A program made the translations under genes and the position numbers. Shown here piece after piece: positions 7,062 through 15,039 of a stretch of 26,337 nucleotides of DNA. Below the pieces are notes generated by a model. The model had not been told where the DNA came from, did not search any database, and saw only the letters and a program-made list of their open reading frames with translations. How positions within the stretch are numbered: the stretch's first letter is position 1; each line of letters starts with the position of its first letter. Source of the stretch: JAVKFY01 sp040223615 (GTDB lineage: Bacteria; Pseudomonadota; Alphaproteobacteria; GCA-2731375); assembly GCA_040223615.1 (NCBI GenBank), contig JAVKFY010000059.1, positions 1-26,337 on the forward strand, written 5' to 3'.

Positions 7062-8660
7062 ATGCACGACGGCCCGCCGGTCGAGGGCGGGCCGCGGCAA
7101 AGTCACTATCTGGATGGTCGGCACCGTTCAGATAGCACCCGCACCGCCCTCGCGCAACATCCGACCCTGCGGCCGTATCAGGTCGACGGCATCGCGCGCA
7201 TAGACGCCGAGGTCGCCGCCGGCCGCCGGCGCGTGCTGGTGGTCGCGCCGACTGGCGCCGGCAAGACGGTGATGCTGGCGGCGGTCGCGCGCCAGGCCGT
7301 TGACCGGGGCGAGCGCGTCCTGATCCTGGTGCACCGGCTGGAGCTGGTGCAGCAGACCAGCGCGAAGCTCTACGCCCAAGGCGTCGACCACGGGATCCTC
7401 ATGGCCGGCTTCCCGATGCGGCTCGGTGAGCGCGTCCAGATCGGCAGCGTCCAGACCGTGCACGCCCGAGCTGTTCGTAGCACGACCATCGACCTGCCGG
7501 ACGCCGACCTAGTGATTGTCGACGAGGCGCACCATGCCCGCGCGCGGACGTACCAGCAGATCGTCGGCGCCTATCCCGGCGCCGTGGTGCTGGGCCTGAC
7601 GGCGACGCCCTGCCGCGGCGACGGGCGCGGGCTCGGCAACCTGTTCGACGCGATGGTCGAGGTCGCTCAGGTCCGCGACCTGATCGCCGCCGGCTACCTG
7701 GTGCCGGCCCGGCTCTACGCGCCGACCGACCCGGACCTGACTGGTGTGCGAGTCGCGCGCGGCGACTATGCGCCGGGCCAGCTCGAGCGCGCGATGGACC
7801 GGCCGCAGCTCGTGGGCGATGTGGTTGAGCACTATCACAGGCTCGGCGAAGGCCGGCGCGCGGTGGTGTTCGCCTCCGGTGTGCAGCACTCGGTTCACCT
7901 TCGCGACGAGTTCCGGCGCGCCGGCATCTGGGCCGAGCACCTGGACGGCAGCACGCCGACCGACGAACGCAACGAGACGTTGGCCCGTCTCGCCGCCGGC
8001 GCGGTGCAGGTGGTCACCAACTGCAGCGTGTTGACGGAGGGCTTCGACTGCCCTGCGATCAGCTGCCTGATCCTGGCGCGGCCGACTCGGAGTCTGGGCT
8101 TGTACCGGCAGATGATCGGCCGGGCCCTGCGGCCCGCCGAGGGCAAGGTCGACGCTGTGGTGCTCGACCATGCCGGCGCCGTGTTCCGGCATGGCCTGCC
8201 CGACGATCCGATCGCCTGGACGCTTGAGACCGACCAGCGCGCCGAGAATACGGCCCAGGCGAGGCGCAAGGGCGGTGACGGCGGCGGACTGACGAAGTGC
8301 CCGGAGTGCCACGCTATCCGGCTGGCGGGCCGGCCCTGCACGTCGTGCGGCTGGCGCCCGGTGACCAAGCCGGCGGAGGTTGACGTCGCCGACGGAGAGC
8401 TGGGGCGCGTCGACGCGCGCGGCCAGGTGCAGGGCCAGGTGCACGACCTCGCGGTCCAGCGCCGGTTCCAGGGCATGTTGCTCAGCATCGCCGACGAGCG
8501 CGGCTATAAGGCCGGCTGGGCCGCACACAAGTTCAAGACGAAGTTCGGGCGCTGGCCGGATCGGCGCTGGACAACCCGGGTTGAGCCCGACGACGCGACG
8601 CGGGCTTGGGTGCGGGCCCGGCTCCGCGCCTTCGCCAGAGCGCAGCGGGGCGCGGCATGA
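7062..8660 (+). CDS. SF2 DEAD/DEAH-type helicase with C-terminal zinc ribbon
   Basis: The 532-residue protein has the superfamily 2 helicase core. Q-like motif LRPYQVDGI is at residues 36-44, Walker A APTGAGKT at 62-69, DEAH at 154-157, TAT at 180-182, and motif VI QMIGRALRP at 350-358. A four-cysteine zinc ribbon (Cys413, 416, 426, 429) and a C-terminal tail similar to phage and plasmid helicases follow. It would unwind DNA for replication of the element. It starts right after the xis-like stop, and its own stop overlaps the primase start (ATGA), so the replication genes look like a coupled operon. The exact biochemical role (origin opening or fork movement) is not shown. Confidence 0.9.
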   Translation: MHDGPPVEGGPRQSHYLDGRHRSDSTRTALAQHPTLRPYQVDGIARIDAEVAAGRRRVLVVAPTGAGKTVMLAAVARQAVDRGERVLILVHRLELVQQTSAKLYAQGVDHGILMAGFPMRLGERVQIGSVQTVHARAVRSTTIDLPDADLVIVDEAHHARARTYQQIVGAYPGAVVLGLTATPCRGDGRGLGNLFDAMVEVAQVRDLIAAGYLVPARLYAPTDPDLTGVRVARGDYAPGQLERAMDRPQLVGDVVEHYHRLGEGRRAVVFASGVQHSVHLRDEFRRAGIWAEHLDGSTPTDERNETLARLAAGAVQVVTNCSVLTEGFDCPAISCLILARPTRSLGLYRQMIGRALRPAEGKVDAVVLDHAGAVFRHGLPDDPIAWTLETDQRAENTAQARRKGGDGGGLTKCPECHAIRLAGRPCTSCGWRPVTKPAEVDVADGELGRVDARGQVQGQVHDLAVQRRFQGMLLSIADERGYKAGWAAHKFKTKFGRWPDRRWTTRVEPDDATRAWVRARLRAFARAQRGAA

Positions 8661-9571
8661 GGACCGTCGACCGCGCCCGCGGCCGCTGGCCGACTATCCT
8701 GCCGCGCCTCGGCATCGCGGCCAGCTTCCTGGTCAACCGGCACGGCCCCTGCCCACTGTGCGGCGGGCGCGACCGCTTCCGCTTCGATGACCGTGACGGC
8801 AGCGGTTCCTACTACTGCAACCGGTGCGGACCCGGACCCGGCCTGCTGCTGGTGCAGAAGCTCAACGGCTGAGACTATGCCACCGCCTGCGCCGAGATCG
8901 ACAAGATCGTCGGCACCGATGATCCGAAGCCGGCGGCGAAGCGTGAACGTGTTCACGATGCTGGAGCCGGCCGCCTCGCCAACATCGAGCGCACCATCGC
9001 CGGCGCCGACTGCCGCGACCTGGTGGTTGACTACCTCGCCAGCCGCGGCTTGCGCACGGTGCCCGACGTGCTGCTCGGGCATCGCGACCTTGCGTATCAC
9101 GACGAGAACGGCCGCCGGGTCGGCTACTTCCCGGCGATGGTCGCGCCGGTCATCGGGCCCGACGGCAGCCTGCAGTCGGCGCACCGTACCTACCTGGCGC
9201 CGATCGATCCCCGCAAGAAGATCCTGCCGGCCGTCGAAACAATCAACGGCGGTGCGGTGCGCCTGTCGGCGCCGACCGACGAACTCGGCGTCGCCGAGGG
9301 CATCGAGACGGCTATCGCCTGCCACGAGCTGTTCAGCGTGCCGACATGGGCCGGCCTGACGGCGAACGGGCTGGAGAAGTTCGAACCGCCGGCCGGCATC
9401 ATGCGGTTGCACATCTTCGGCGATTGCGATGCCAGCTTTACCGGCCAGGCCGCCGCCTATGCCCTGGCCAAGCGCATTGCCCGCGACCGGCCCGACGTCG
9501 AGGTGGTGGTCGCCATCCCGGACCGACCCGGCGACGACTGGCTCGACGTGCTGAGCGAGGGCCGGACATGA
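8657..9571 (+). pseudogene. P4-type zinc-ribbon/Toprim primase split by an in-frame TGA
   Basis: One frame of 304 sense-equivalent codons runs from the ATG at 8657 to 9571 with a single TGA at 8870-8872 (codon 72). The first part has a primase zinc ribbon: Cys32 and Cys35 in CPLCGGRDRFRF, Cys54 and Cys57 in YYCNRC. The second part has a Toprim core: AEGIETAIA (Glu about 214) and IFGDCDAS (Asp about 256 and 258). The TGA falls in KLNG-stop-DYATACAEID, where relatives usually have Trp (NGWD-like), so TGG to TGA is the simplest explanation. A GTG at 9023 could restart translation for the Toprim part. The gene may be broken, expressed as two pieces, or the base may be an error. Helicase upstream and Rep-like gene downstream overlap its ends. 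Confidence 0.85.
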
Positions 9572-10059
9572 GTACGGGCGGCGAGAAGCGCAACGCACCA
9601 CCTAAGGGCGCGCCCTGGGTGTGGCTCACGCTGGAGATGATGAAAAGCGACGCCTGGCGCTCCGCCAACATGAACACCCGCCGCCTGGTCGACTTCCTGC
9701 TCGTCGAGCTGATGCAGCACGGCGGCACGAATAACGGCAAACTCAAAGCGCCACACCGCCAGCTTGTACAGGTTGGTTGCAGCCCCGGACTGATCACCAA
9801 GGCCATCGACGACGCCGAGCGCTTAGGCCTGATCGACTGCGCGCGCGGCGGCCGACGGGTGGCCATCACCTATTCGCTGACATGGCTACCCAGCCATGAC
9901 GGCGAACCGGCCACCGATCGATGGCGCTACTACCGCAACGACAAGTTGAAACCATGGCCTGAGCGCAAGCCGACGAACGGGAAGGACGCCGTACCAAACG
10001 GCCGACAATTCGAAAATCTGCCTACAGATCACGAGGCAGGGCTGCCTAAAGATGTGTAG
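9568..10059 (+). CDS. Winged-helix replication-type protein
   Basis: The 163-residue protein resembles a set of phage and plasmid proteins with WVWLTLEMMKSDAWRSANMN followed by LVDFLLVELMQHGGTNNGKL, then a winged-helix-like segment GCSPGLITKAIDDAERLGLI. No function is proven for that group; position next to helicase and primase suggests a replication initiator or loader. The ATG at 9568 overlaps the primase stop (ATGA). The last 15 codons lie in the first of four dyad repeats that continue past the stop. Origin repeats inside or beside an initiator gene are known from lambda O, so an initiator role is attractive, but this is inference. Confidence 0.65.
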   Translation: MSTGGEKRNAPPKGAPWVWLTLEMMKSDAWRSANMNTRRLVDFLLVELMQHGGTNNGKLKAPHRQLVQVGCSPGLITKAIDDAERLGLIDCARGGRRVAITYSLTWLPSHDGEPATDRWRYYRNDKLKPWPERKPTNGKDAVPNGRQFENLPTDHEAGLPKDV

Positions 10060-10141
10060 GCAGATGGACAAAATCTGCCTTCAAAAGTGTAGGCAGATGT
10101 ACCGCGCTGAAACGCAAATCTGCCTTCAAAAGTGTAGGCGC
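10018..10141. repeat. Four dyad repeats CTGCCT-N10-AGGCAG, candidate origin iterons
   Basis: The half-sites CTGCCT and AGGCAG, always 10 bp apart, occur at 10018-10039, 10042-10063, 10075-10096 and, with a changed right arm (AGGCGC), at 10120-10141. Copies three and four also share the whole spacer TCAAAAGTGT. Unit starts are 24, 33 and 45 bp apart, all multiples of three. The array begins inside the 3' end of the winged-helix gene and extends about 80 bp past its stop. It could be an origin, an operator array or a set of hairpins. Confidence 0.7.
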
Positions 10142-10196
10142 CTCTTAAGAAGTTCTTACCACGGCGCAGATGAAGGGCTCTGTCTTGGAGGGTGCT

Positions 10197-10439
10197 GTGC
10201 CCGGCCCTGACGCCCAAGCCCTCACCGCCTTGGCCGACACGACGGTCGAGAACCTGGCCAAGCGCTGGTCCGTCGACCACGGCCTCGACCTGCAGCCGCT
10301 GGTGGGCGCCATGCTCCGCTACACCTTGTCGGCGTTGGTGGCCCGCCACGGTGAGGCGCAGGTCAGCGACATGCTGGCCGACCTGGCCGACGAGATAGCG
10401 GCCGACGACCCGGACGATGGCGAGGACGTCGGATGCTGA
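10197..10439 (+). CDS. Hypothetical protein, acidic C terminus
   Basis: The frame gives 80 residues from a GTG at 10197, which has GGAGG 5 bp upstream. An ATG at 10170 would add nine residues but lacks a clear ribosome-binding site. A helical segment (VENLAKRWSVDHGLDLQPLV) is followed by a strongly acidic end (ADEIAADDPDDGEDV). I do not recognise a family. It lies between the replication genes and the structural block, just after the dyad repeats, so a role in replication or regulation is possible but not shown. Confidence 0.6.
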   Translation: MPGPDAQALTALADTTVENLAKRWSVDHGLDLQPLVGAMLRYTLSALVARHGEAQVSDMLADLADEIAADDPDDGEDVGC

Positions 10440-10537
10440 CCCGCACCCCGTGGCGGCCGCCATTGTTTTCAACCTACCGAAACCGCGGGGCGCTGCGGGT
10501 CCTTCCTCCTGAGTTAGTTGACGTGGACTAGCCCACG

Positions 10538-10978
10538 GTGACCGCGCCCTTCCACACGTTGAAGGCCAAGCTCCTCGCCGGCGAGGAGCTGGCCGACGAC
10601 GAACGCGAGGCGGTTGCGGCGGCGCTGGACCCGGACGCGCTGGCACGGTGGGAACGGCAACAGCAGCGCCGGGAGCGTGACGCGGCGATCCGCCGGTACT
10701 GCCGAAGCTACCTCAGCCACCTGGCCGGACCGCGCCCGGCTGCCGAGCGTTTCCTAGAACACCTGAACGACTACGAGCGCCGCGACTGGCAGCGAGACGG
10801 GCACGCCAGCACATGCCCGCCGCACTTGGATGGCTGGCCGAAGGGCCAGCTATGGCGGGCATTGAAGCATGGGCCGGTGCCGCGAACCTGGCGCCGGATC
10901 ATGACCATCTTGGCTGATTGTGAAGCGGATCAATTTTCCATTTCACAAGACGACGACGTCGCCGGCGATGGGCGGTAG
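10538..10978 (+). CDS. Hypothetical protein
   Basis: The frame encodes 146 residues from a GTG at 10538; no ribosome-binding site stands out, so the start is uncertain. The N-terminal half is a charged helix (LLAGEELADDEREAVAAALD, then RWERQQQRRERDAAIRRYC), and the centre is rich in Trp, Arg and Pro (WPKGQLWRALKHGPVPRTWR). I do not recognise a family. The stop is 9 bp before the next ATG. The 98 bp before it (10440-10537) hold no feature I can name. Confidence 0.6.
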   Translation: MTAPFHTLKAKLLAGEELADDEREAVAAALDPDALARWERQQQRRERDAAIRRYCRSYLSHLAGPRPAAERFLEHLNDYERRDWQRDGHASTCPPHLDGWPKGQLWRALKHGPVPRTWRRIMTILADCEADQFSISQDDDVAGDGR

Positions 10979-10987
10979 GAAGGCGTC

Positions 10988-11614
10988 ATGTTGAGCACAG
11001 CTGAGACCGAACAGCAGCCGACCGGCACCGCGTTGACGGTGGTTGAGCCGGCGCCGGCGCCGGACAGCTACGCGGGAGCCGACGCCGCCCACCGTGCCGC
11101 CGCCGCGCGCTGGCGCGAAGTTGAGGCCAAGGGTGAGGCGCTTCGATCCGCACAGCTTGCCCGCCGCCTGGTCAAGGGCGACAGCGATCGCGAAAAGCAC
11201 GCGCTAATCATCGCGCGCGCCGAGCCGTTCGCCGACTTGACGGACCGCGCCTTGCAGCGCCGGGTCGAAGACTTCGCCGACATCGAACTCCCCGCCGCTC
11301 GCAAGGCGTGGCTCGCCGCGGTCGACACCTACGAGAAGGCGCGGCGGCGCGAGGCGCGGCGCCTGGCTGCCGCGCTGGTGCCCCGGCATCGCCTAGCCGT
11401 CCAGCGCCTCGTCGCTGCTGCCGAAGAGTTGAGCCGCGCCATCGCCGGCGAGCAGAGCGTGCGCGCCGAGTACGCCGACGCCTGCAGCTTTCAAACCACG
11501 CACGCCTTGCTGCCAAACGCCAGCGCCGGGTTGCCGGGCACGTTGGCCATGCCCGACAGCGACCTATCCCATTGGGTCCGCCGCATCCGCGACCTCGGCT
11601 TTCTGGAGCGTTGA
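10988..11614 (+). CDS. Hypothetical coiled-coil protein upstream of capsid gene
   Basis: This 208-residue protein is mostly helical, with long Ala/Arg/Glu-rich stretches (AHRAAAARWREVEAKGEALR, and later a similar stretch near residues 105-150) that suggest coiled coil. The ATG at 10988 has AGGAAGG 4-10 bases upstream. It ends 2 bp before the capsid gene start, so the two are probably co-expressed. In phages and capsid-forming satellites the gene before the capsid often codes a scaffold, protease or portal. No protease or portal motif is visible, so a scaffold-like role is only a guess. Confidence 0.65.
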   Translation: MLSTAETEQQPTGTALTVVEPAPAPDSYAGADAAHRAAAARWREVEAKGEALRSAQLARRLVKGDSDREKHALIIARAEPFADLTDRALQRRVEDFADIELPAARKAWLAAVDTYEKARRREARRLAAALVPRHRLAVQRLVAAAEELSRAIAGEQSVRAEYADACSFQTTHALLPNASAGLPGTLAMPDSDLSHWVRRIRDLGFLER

Positions 11615-11616
11615 AT

Positions 11617-12840
11617 ATGAACCAAGTCGACCGCATCGTCTCCGACCTGAAGCACCTAAAACGCGCCAAGGCCAAGGTCGCCGACTTGGCCCGCGAACAA
11701 CTTGACGCTGGCCACGAACCGCACCCGGTGAGCTCCGCTGTCATGGCCGCGCTTGGCGAGGTGATCTCGCGCCGGGAGGCGGAATACGACGCCGCCGCCG
11801 AGATGTTCAGCATCCCGAAGGGCTTCAACAGCCTCGGCGAGTTCGCGGTCGCCGTCGTCAATTTCGCGCGCACCGATGCCGGGCTGAAGGACCACCGCCT
11901 TGTGCTCGGCGCCGCCACCGGCGCCGGCTCGGCGATACCTTCCGCCGGCGGCTTCGCGGTGCCGGACCAGTACGCCAGCGACTTGTGGATGGCGGTTTAC
12001 GACACGTCACGGCTTTTGCGGTTGTGCGATCGACAGCCGATGGTCACGGAGCGGCTGAAGCTGCCTGCGATCGACGAAACCAGCCGCGCGACCGGCTCCC
12101 GCCACGGCGCCGCGCGCACTTACTGGATGTCCGCTGAGGGCGTGGCGCCGACCGCCAGCAAGCCGCAGTTCCGTCTCGTCGAGCTGGAGCTGCGGAAGCT
12201 GCTGGCCTTGATCTACGCGACCAACGAGTTGGTCCAGGACGTGCCGGCGCTTGGCGCCTGGCTGCGCCGGATCTTCGGCCTGGAGGCCGCATTCGAGATC
12301 GAGGACGCAATCATCAACGGGAGCGGCACGGACCGGCCGCTGGGCTTACTCAACAGCGATGCGTTGATCTCGGTAGCGGCGGAGTCCGGCCAAGCTGCCG
12401 GTACGGTGGTCACGGCCAACGTCGAGGGCATGTGGGAAAGGCTTTGGGCACCATCGCGCCGAACCGCGATCTGGCTCGCCGCGCCGGGCGTCGAACGCCA
12501 ACTGCAGGGCCTGACCATCTCCAGCGGCACCAGCGTTGCGCAACTGCTGACGTACGGCCCCGATGGCGCCCGGCTGCTGGGCCGGCCCTACTTTGAAACC
12601 GAATACAACCCGTCGATCGGCAGCGCCGGTGACCTCATCCTGATGGACCCCAGCGCCTATCTGATCGGCGAGCAGGCGCCGGAGTTCGTCTCGTCGATCC
12701 ATGCGCAGTTCGTCGAGGACGAGACGCTGTTCAAATTCCGATATCGCGTCGACGGCGGCCCGGCCTGGCGCACGCCGATTACCCCGAAGAACTCCAACAC
12801 GACGCAGAGTCCCTACATCGCACTGGCGGCGCGGGAGTGA
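11617..12840 (+). CDS. HK97-fold phage major capsid protein
   Basis: The 407-residue protein fits the HK97-type major capsid family. The first 95 or so residues are helical and charged (delta-domain-like), then the typical core opens with GAGSAIPSAGGFAVPDQYAS at about 102-121. Family-like segments follow: LVELELRKLLALIYATNELV, the E-loop/P-domain region AFEIEDAIINGSGTDRPLGL, and the C-terminal DLILMDPSAYLIGEQ. The ATG at 11617 lies 2 bp after the upstream stop; the frame is open further upstream but in a shadow of that gene. No maturation protease gene is seen nearby, so the delta domain may not be removed or a helper phage may supply the protease. This gene suggests the element forms or remodels capsids. 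Confidence 0.9.
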   Translation: MNQVDRIVSDLKHLKRAKAKVADLAREQLDAGHEPHPVSSAVMAALGEVISRREAEYDAAAEMFSIPKGFNSLGEFAVAVVNFARTDAGLKDHRLVLGAATGAGSAIPSAGGFAVPDQYASDLWMAVYDTSRLLRLCDRQPMVTERLKLPAIDETSRATGSRHGAARTYWMSAEGVAPTASKPQFRLVELELRKLLALIYATNELVQDVPALGAWLRRIFGLEAAFEIEDAIINGSGTDRPLGLLNSDALISVAAESGQAAGTVVTANVEGMWERLWAPSRRTAIWLAAPGVERQLQGLTISSGTSVAQLLTYGPDGARLLGRPYFETEYNPSIGSAGDLILMDPSAYLIGEQAPEFVSSIHAQFVEDETLFKFRYRVDGGPAWRTPITPKNSNTTQSPYIALAARE

Positions 12841-12844
12841 CGCG

Positions 12845-13084
12845 GTGCGCTTCGGGCTCGACACCAAGGACGGCCTGGTCGGCATCGTCGACACCGCGAC
12901 CGGACGGCGGTTCCAGCGCCGCTACGCCTCGCGTGAGCTGGCGATATGGACGTTGGGCCAGATCGTCGCGACGCATGGCCTGTGCGGCGATGTTGCGCTC
13001 GATGGTCACTTCCTCGCGGCCGATGCCGAGCCGGAGGCTGACACGACGTCGCCGAGCTTTGGCGTCGACGGAGACACGAGATGA
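12845..13084 (+). CDS. Small hypothetical protein after capsid gene
   Basis: The frame encodes 79 residues from a GTG at 12845, four bases after the capsid stop. The sequence FGLDTKDGLVGIVDTATGRRF suggests short beta-strands at the N terminus, followed by a helix (SRELAIWTLGQIVATHG) and an acidic tail. I do not recognise a family. The position after the capsid gene would suit a head-decoration or connector-type protein, which is a guess from place alone. Its stop overlaps the next ATG as ATGA. Confidence 0.6.
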   Translation: MRFGLDTKDGLVGIVDTATGRRFQRRYASRELAIWTLGQIVATHGLCGDVALDGHFLAADAEPEADTTSPSFGVDGDTR

Positions 13085-13335
13085 TCCGGGCCACTTCGCC
13101 CGGCACGAAGTCGGCGGTGGGGCGTCTCCAGCCCGCCGTTGGCGCCGCGGCTACATGGTCGCGACCATCTGCGGGAGGGCCGGCGATTGGGCGGCGGGAA
13201 TGCATCAGCCCGCGACCCGATCGTCGGTCAGCCGCACCCCATACGGGGGCCTTCCAAAGTCGCCAGCTCGCCGGACCTAGGGGCGCTGCCGGTCACTCAT
13301 TTGCGCGATTGCACATTGAAATCGCGGGCTGCTGA
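13081..13335 (+). CDS. Hypothetical protein, uncertain frame
   Basis: The frame gives 84 residues rich in Ala, Arg, Ser and Gly with no motif I recognise. It is chosen because its ATG overlaps the upstream stop (ATGA) and its stop overlaps the small terminase start (TGATG), the packing seen through this operon. Other open frames cross the same bases, so it may be a degraded gene or a non-coding spacer. Confidence 0.4.
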   Translation: MIRATSPGTKSAVGRLQPAVGAAATWSRPSAGGPAIGRRECISPRPDRRSAAPHTGAFQSRQLAGPRGAAGHSFARLHIEIAGC

Positions 13336-13757
13336 TGGCGACGCGAGGCCAGAAACCGAAGGCGACCGCGCTTCACCTGGTTGAGGGCACGTTGAACGTC
13401 ACTCGACACCGCGCCCGCACATCCGAGCCCACTGCCGCCGGCGCACCGATCAGGCCGACCTGGCTAGGTACCCGAGCCGCGAAGTTCTGGGATGAACAGG
13501 CGGCGATCGCGTGGTGGTTGACGGGCGCCGATAGCTTGAAGCTTGCCGCCTGGTGCGCCTTGTCCGCCGAACTCTCGCGCGGCGTCGGCCGGATGACCGC
13601 GGCCCGGCTAGGGCAGTGGCGCGCGCTCGGAAGCGAACTCGGATTCGATCCGGCCGGCCGCGCCCGGCTTGGCGTGGTGGCACCACCGCGGCCTCCTGCT
13701 GATGGCGCCGACGCCGAGCCGGCCGAGGACGGCCAGGGGTACTTCGACGATGACTGA
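13335..13757 (+). CDS. P27-family phage terminase small subunit
   Basis: The 140-residue protein matches the layout of P27-type small terminases. The basic start MATRGQKPKATALHLVEGTL is typical. It is followed by PTWLGTRAAKFWDEQ, a helical core (SLKLAAWCALSAELSRG), and the closing signature LGSELGFDPAGRARLG. Small terminases bind the packaging site and hand DNA to the large terminase. In PICI-type satellites an element-coded small terminase redirects a helper phage's packaging motor. No large terminase follows here. The ATG at 13335 overlaps the upstream stop, and its own stop overlaps the next start. Confidence 0.8.
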   Translation: MATRGQKPKATALHLVEGTLNVTRHRARTSEPTAAGAPIRPTWLGTRAAKFWDEQAAIAWWLTGADSLKLAAWCALSAELSRGVGRMTAARLGQWRALGSELGFDPAGRARLGVVAPPRPPADGADAEPAEDGQGYFDDD

Positions 13758-14109
13758 GGCCGCCCACATTCCTTCTCACGTCCCGGAACCGGCGAAGGCC
13801 ATGTTCTGCCGGATCCGCGACCGGCTGATCGGCCTGGGCGTGTATCTGCCGATCCTCGACGCCGGCGCCATCTCGATCGCCGCGACGACCACCTGGCGCT
13901 ATGCCGAGGCGCATCGTCTGGCCCGCACCGAGCCGGCCGCCGCCGACATCGCCGCTGAACTGCACAGCATCGCTCGCGACGCCTGCGCCGCCGTCCTGGC
14001 GCTGCCGCAAAGTCGCCGACATGCCTGGCCCCTCGATGCTGACGGCGCCGACGCCGAGCTGATGACGCTGCTAGAGGGACCGGCACGACCCGTGGAGGCG
14101 ATCGCTTGA
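13750..14109 (+). CDS. Second small-terminase-like (P27-type) protein
   Basis: The frame gives 119 residues. The segment IPSHVPEPAKAMFCRIRDRL followed by GLGVYLPILDAGAISIAATT and WRYAEAHRLA follows the P27 pattern of an aromatic-charged helix, a G-L-x-x-x-D turn, and a second helix ending in W-x-Y. The closing S/G-L-x-P-x-x-R signature of the upstream gene is absent, so this is a shorter or divergent relative. Its ATG overlaps the stop of the upstream small terminase gene by 8 bp. It may be a partner or a decayed duplicate. The family call is tentative. Confidence 0.55.
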   Translation: MTEAAHIPSHVPEPAKAMFCRIRDRLIGLGVYLPILDAGAISIAATTTWRYAEAHRLARTEPAAADIAAELHSIARDACAAVLALPQSRRHAWPLDADGADAELMTLLEGPARPVEAIA

Positions 14110-14215
14110 CCTGGCCGACCTACCGCCGGCGCCGTGGGCCGTCGGCCGGACCTGAAATCGCCCGCGAATAGCAGCGTCGCGACGACACGGCATCGCCGAG
14201 ATGGAGTAAACGCGC

Positions 14216-15037
14216 ATGACACTGAAGCAAGCCGACCGGTGCAAGGAGACCACGACCACGACCGGCACCGGGACCTACAACCTGGCAGGGGCCTCGACCG
14301 GCTTCCGGTCGTTCGTGGCTGGCGTCGGCGATGGCAATAGCTGCCGGTACTTCGTGAGCGACGGGGTCGACTTCGAGGGCGGCCGCGGCACGGTCACGGA
14401 CGCCAGCCCGGACACGCTGTCGCGCGACACCATCCTGGTGTCGTCGAACGGCGGCGCGGCGGTGAACTGGGGCGCCGGGACGCGCGACATCTGGTGCGAC
14501 AATCCGGCCGAGGAGGCCGGCTGGGTCCTGCTCGACAAGCAGGAGGCGAGCAACTCCGCGACGATCGACTTCGAGGGCCTGCTCGACAGCACCTACCTGG
14601 CGTTCAAGGTGGTGATGATCGACGTCGTGCCGGCGACAGACAACGTGATTCTGCAGATGCTGACCTCGACCGACAACGGGTCGAATTACGACAGCTCGGC
14701 CGGCGACTATGACTACACGACGATCCGGCTGACAGCCGGCGACGCGCTTACCGAAAGCGACTCGAACTCCGCGGGCGTGATGGTCCTCGCGAACATCGTC
14801 GGCTCCGATACCGGCGAGGGCCTGAATGGCGAACTAACCCTGAGCAATCCGCTGGGTACCGCGCTCTACAAGCGGGCCCGGTGGTTCTGTGACGTCATCG
14901 ACTCCGGCGGCGATGCGATGTTCCAGCTCGGCGCTGGCGCCAGAATGGCCACGGCGGACGTCGACGCGATCCGGTTCTTATTCAGCTCAGGCAACATCGA
15001 GTCCGGCACCTTCCTGCTATTCGGTCTGAGGGCCTGA
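14216..15037 (+). CDS. Phage fibre-like structural protein
   Basis: The 273-residue protein starts with a Thr/Gly-rich module (ETTTTTGTGTYNLAGASTGF), followed by SFVAGVGDGNSCRYFVSDG and DTLSRDTILVSSNGGAAVNW. This module recurs in tail-fibre and host-contact proteins of alphaproteobacterial prophages. The second half is beta-rich (FEGLLDSTYLAFKVVMIDVV, then a stretch around LTSTDNGSNYDSS) like phage surface proteins. The ATG at 14216 is preceded by GGAG about 7 bp upstream. A fibre gene in an element without tail genes is odd; it might decorate the head or a helper tail. The 106 bp before it (14110-14215) hold no clear gene. Confidence 0.7.
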   Translation: MTLKQADRCKETTTTTGTGTYNLAGASTGFRSFVAGVGDGNSCRYFVSDGVDFEGGRGTVTDASPDTLSRDTILVSSNGGAAVNWGAGTRDIWCDNPAEEAGWVLLDKQEASNSATIDFEGLLDSTYLAFKVVMIDVVPATDNVILQMLTSTDNGSNYDSSAGDYDYTTIRLTAGDALTESDSNSAGVMVLANIVGSDTGEGLNGELTLSNPLGTALYKRARWFCDVIDSGGDAMFQLGAGARMATADVDAIRFLFSSGNIESGTFLLFGLRA

Positions 15038-15039
15038 TC

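Noticed and set aside
14106..14171. Short TTG-started frame (LTWPTYRRRRGPS then AGPEIARE) after the second small terminase, where a large terminase would begin
   Set aside because: Only 21 codons with no homologous motif; it could be a large-terminase remnant but cannot be supported.
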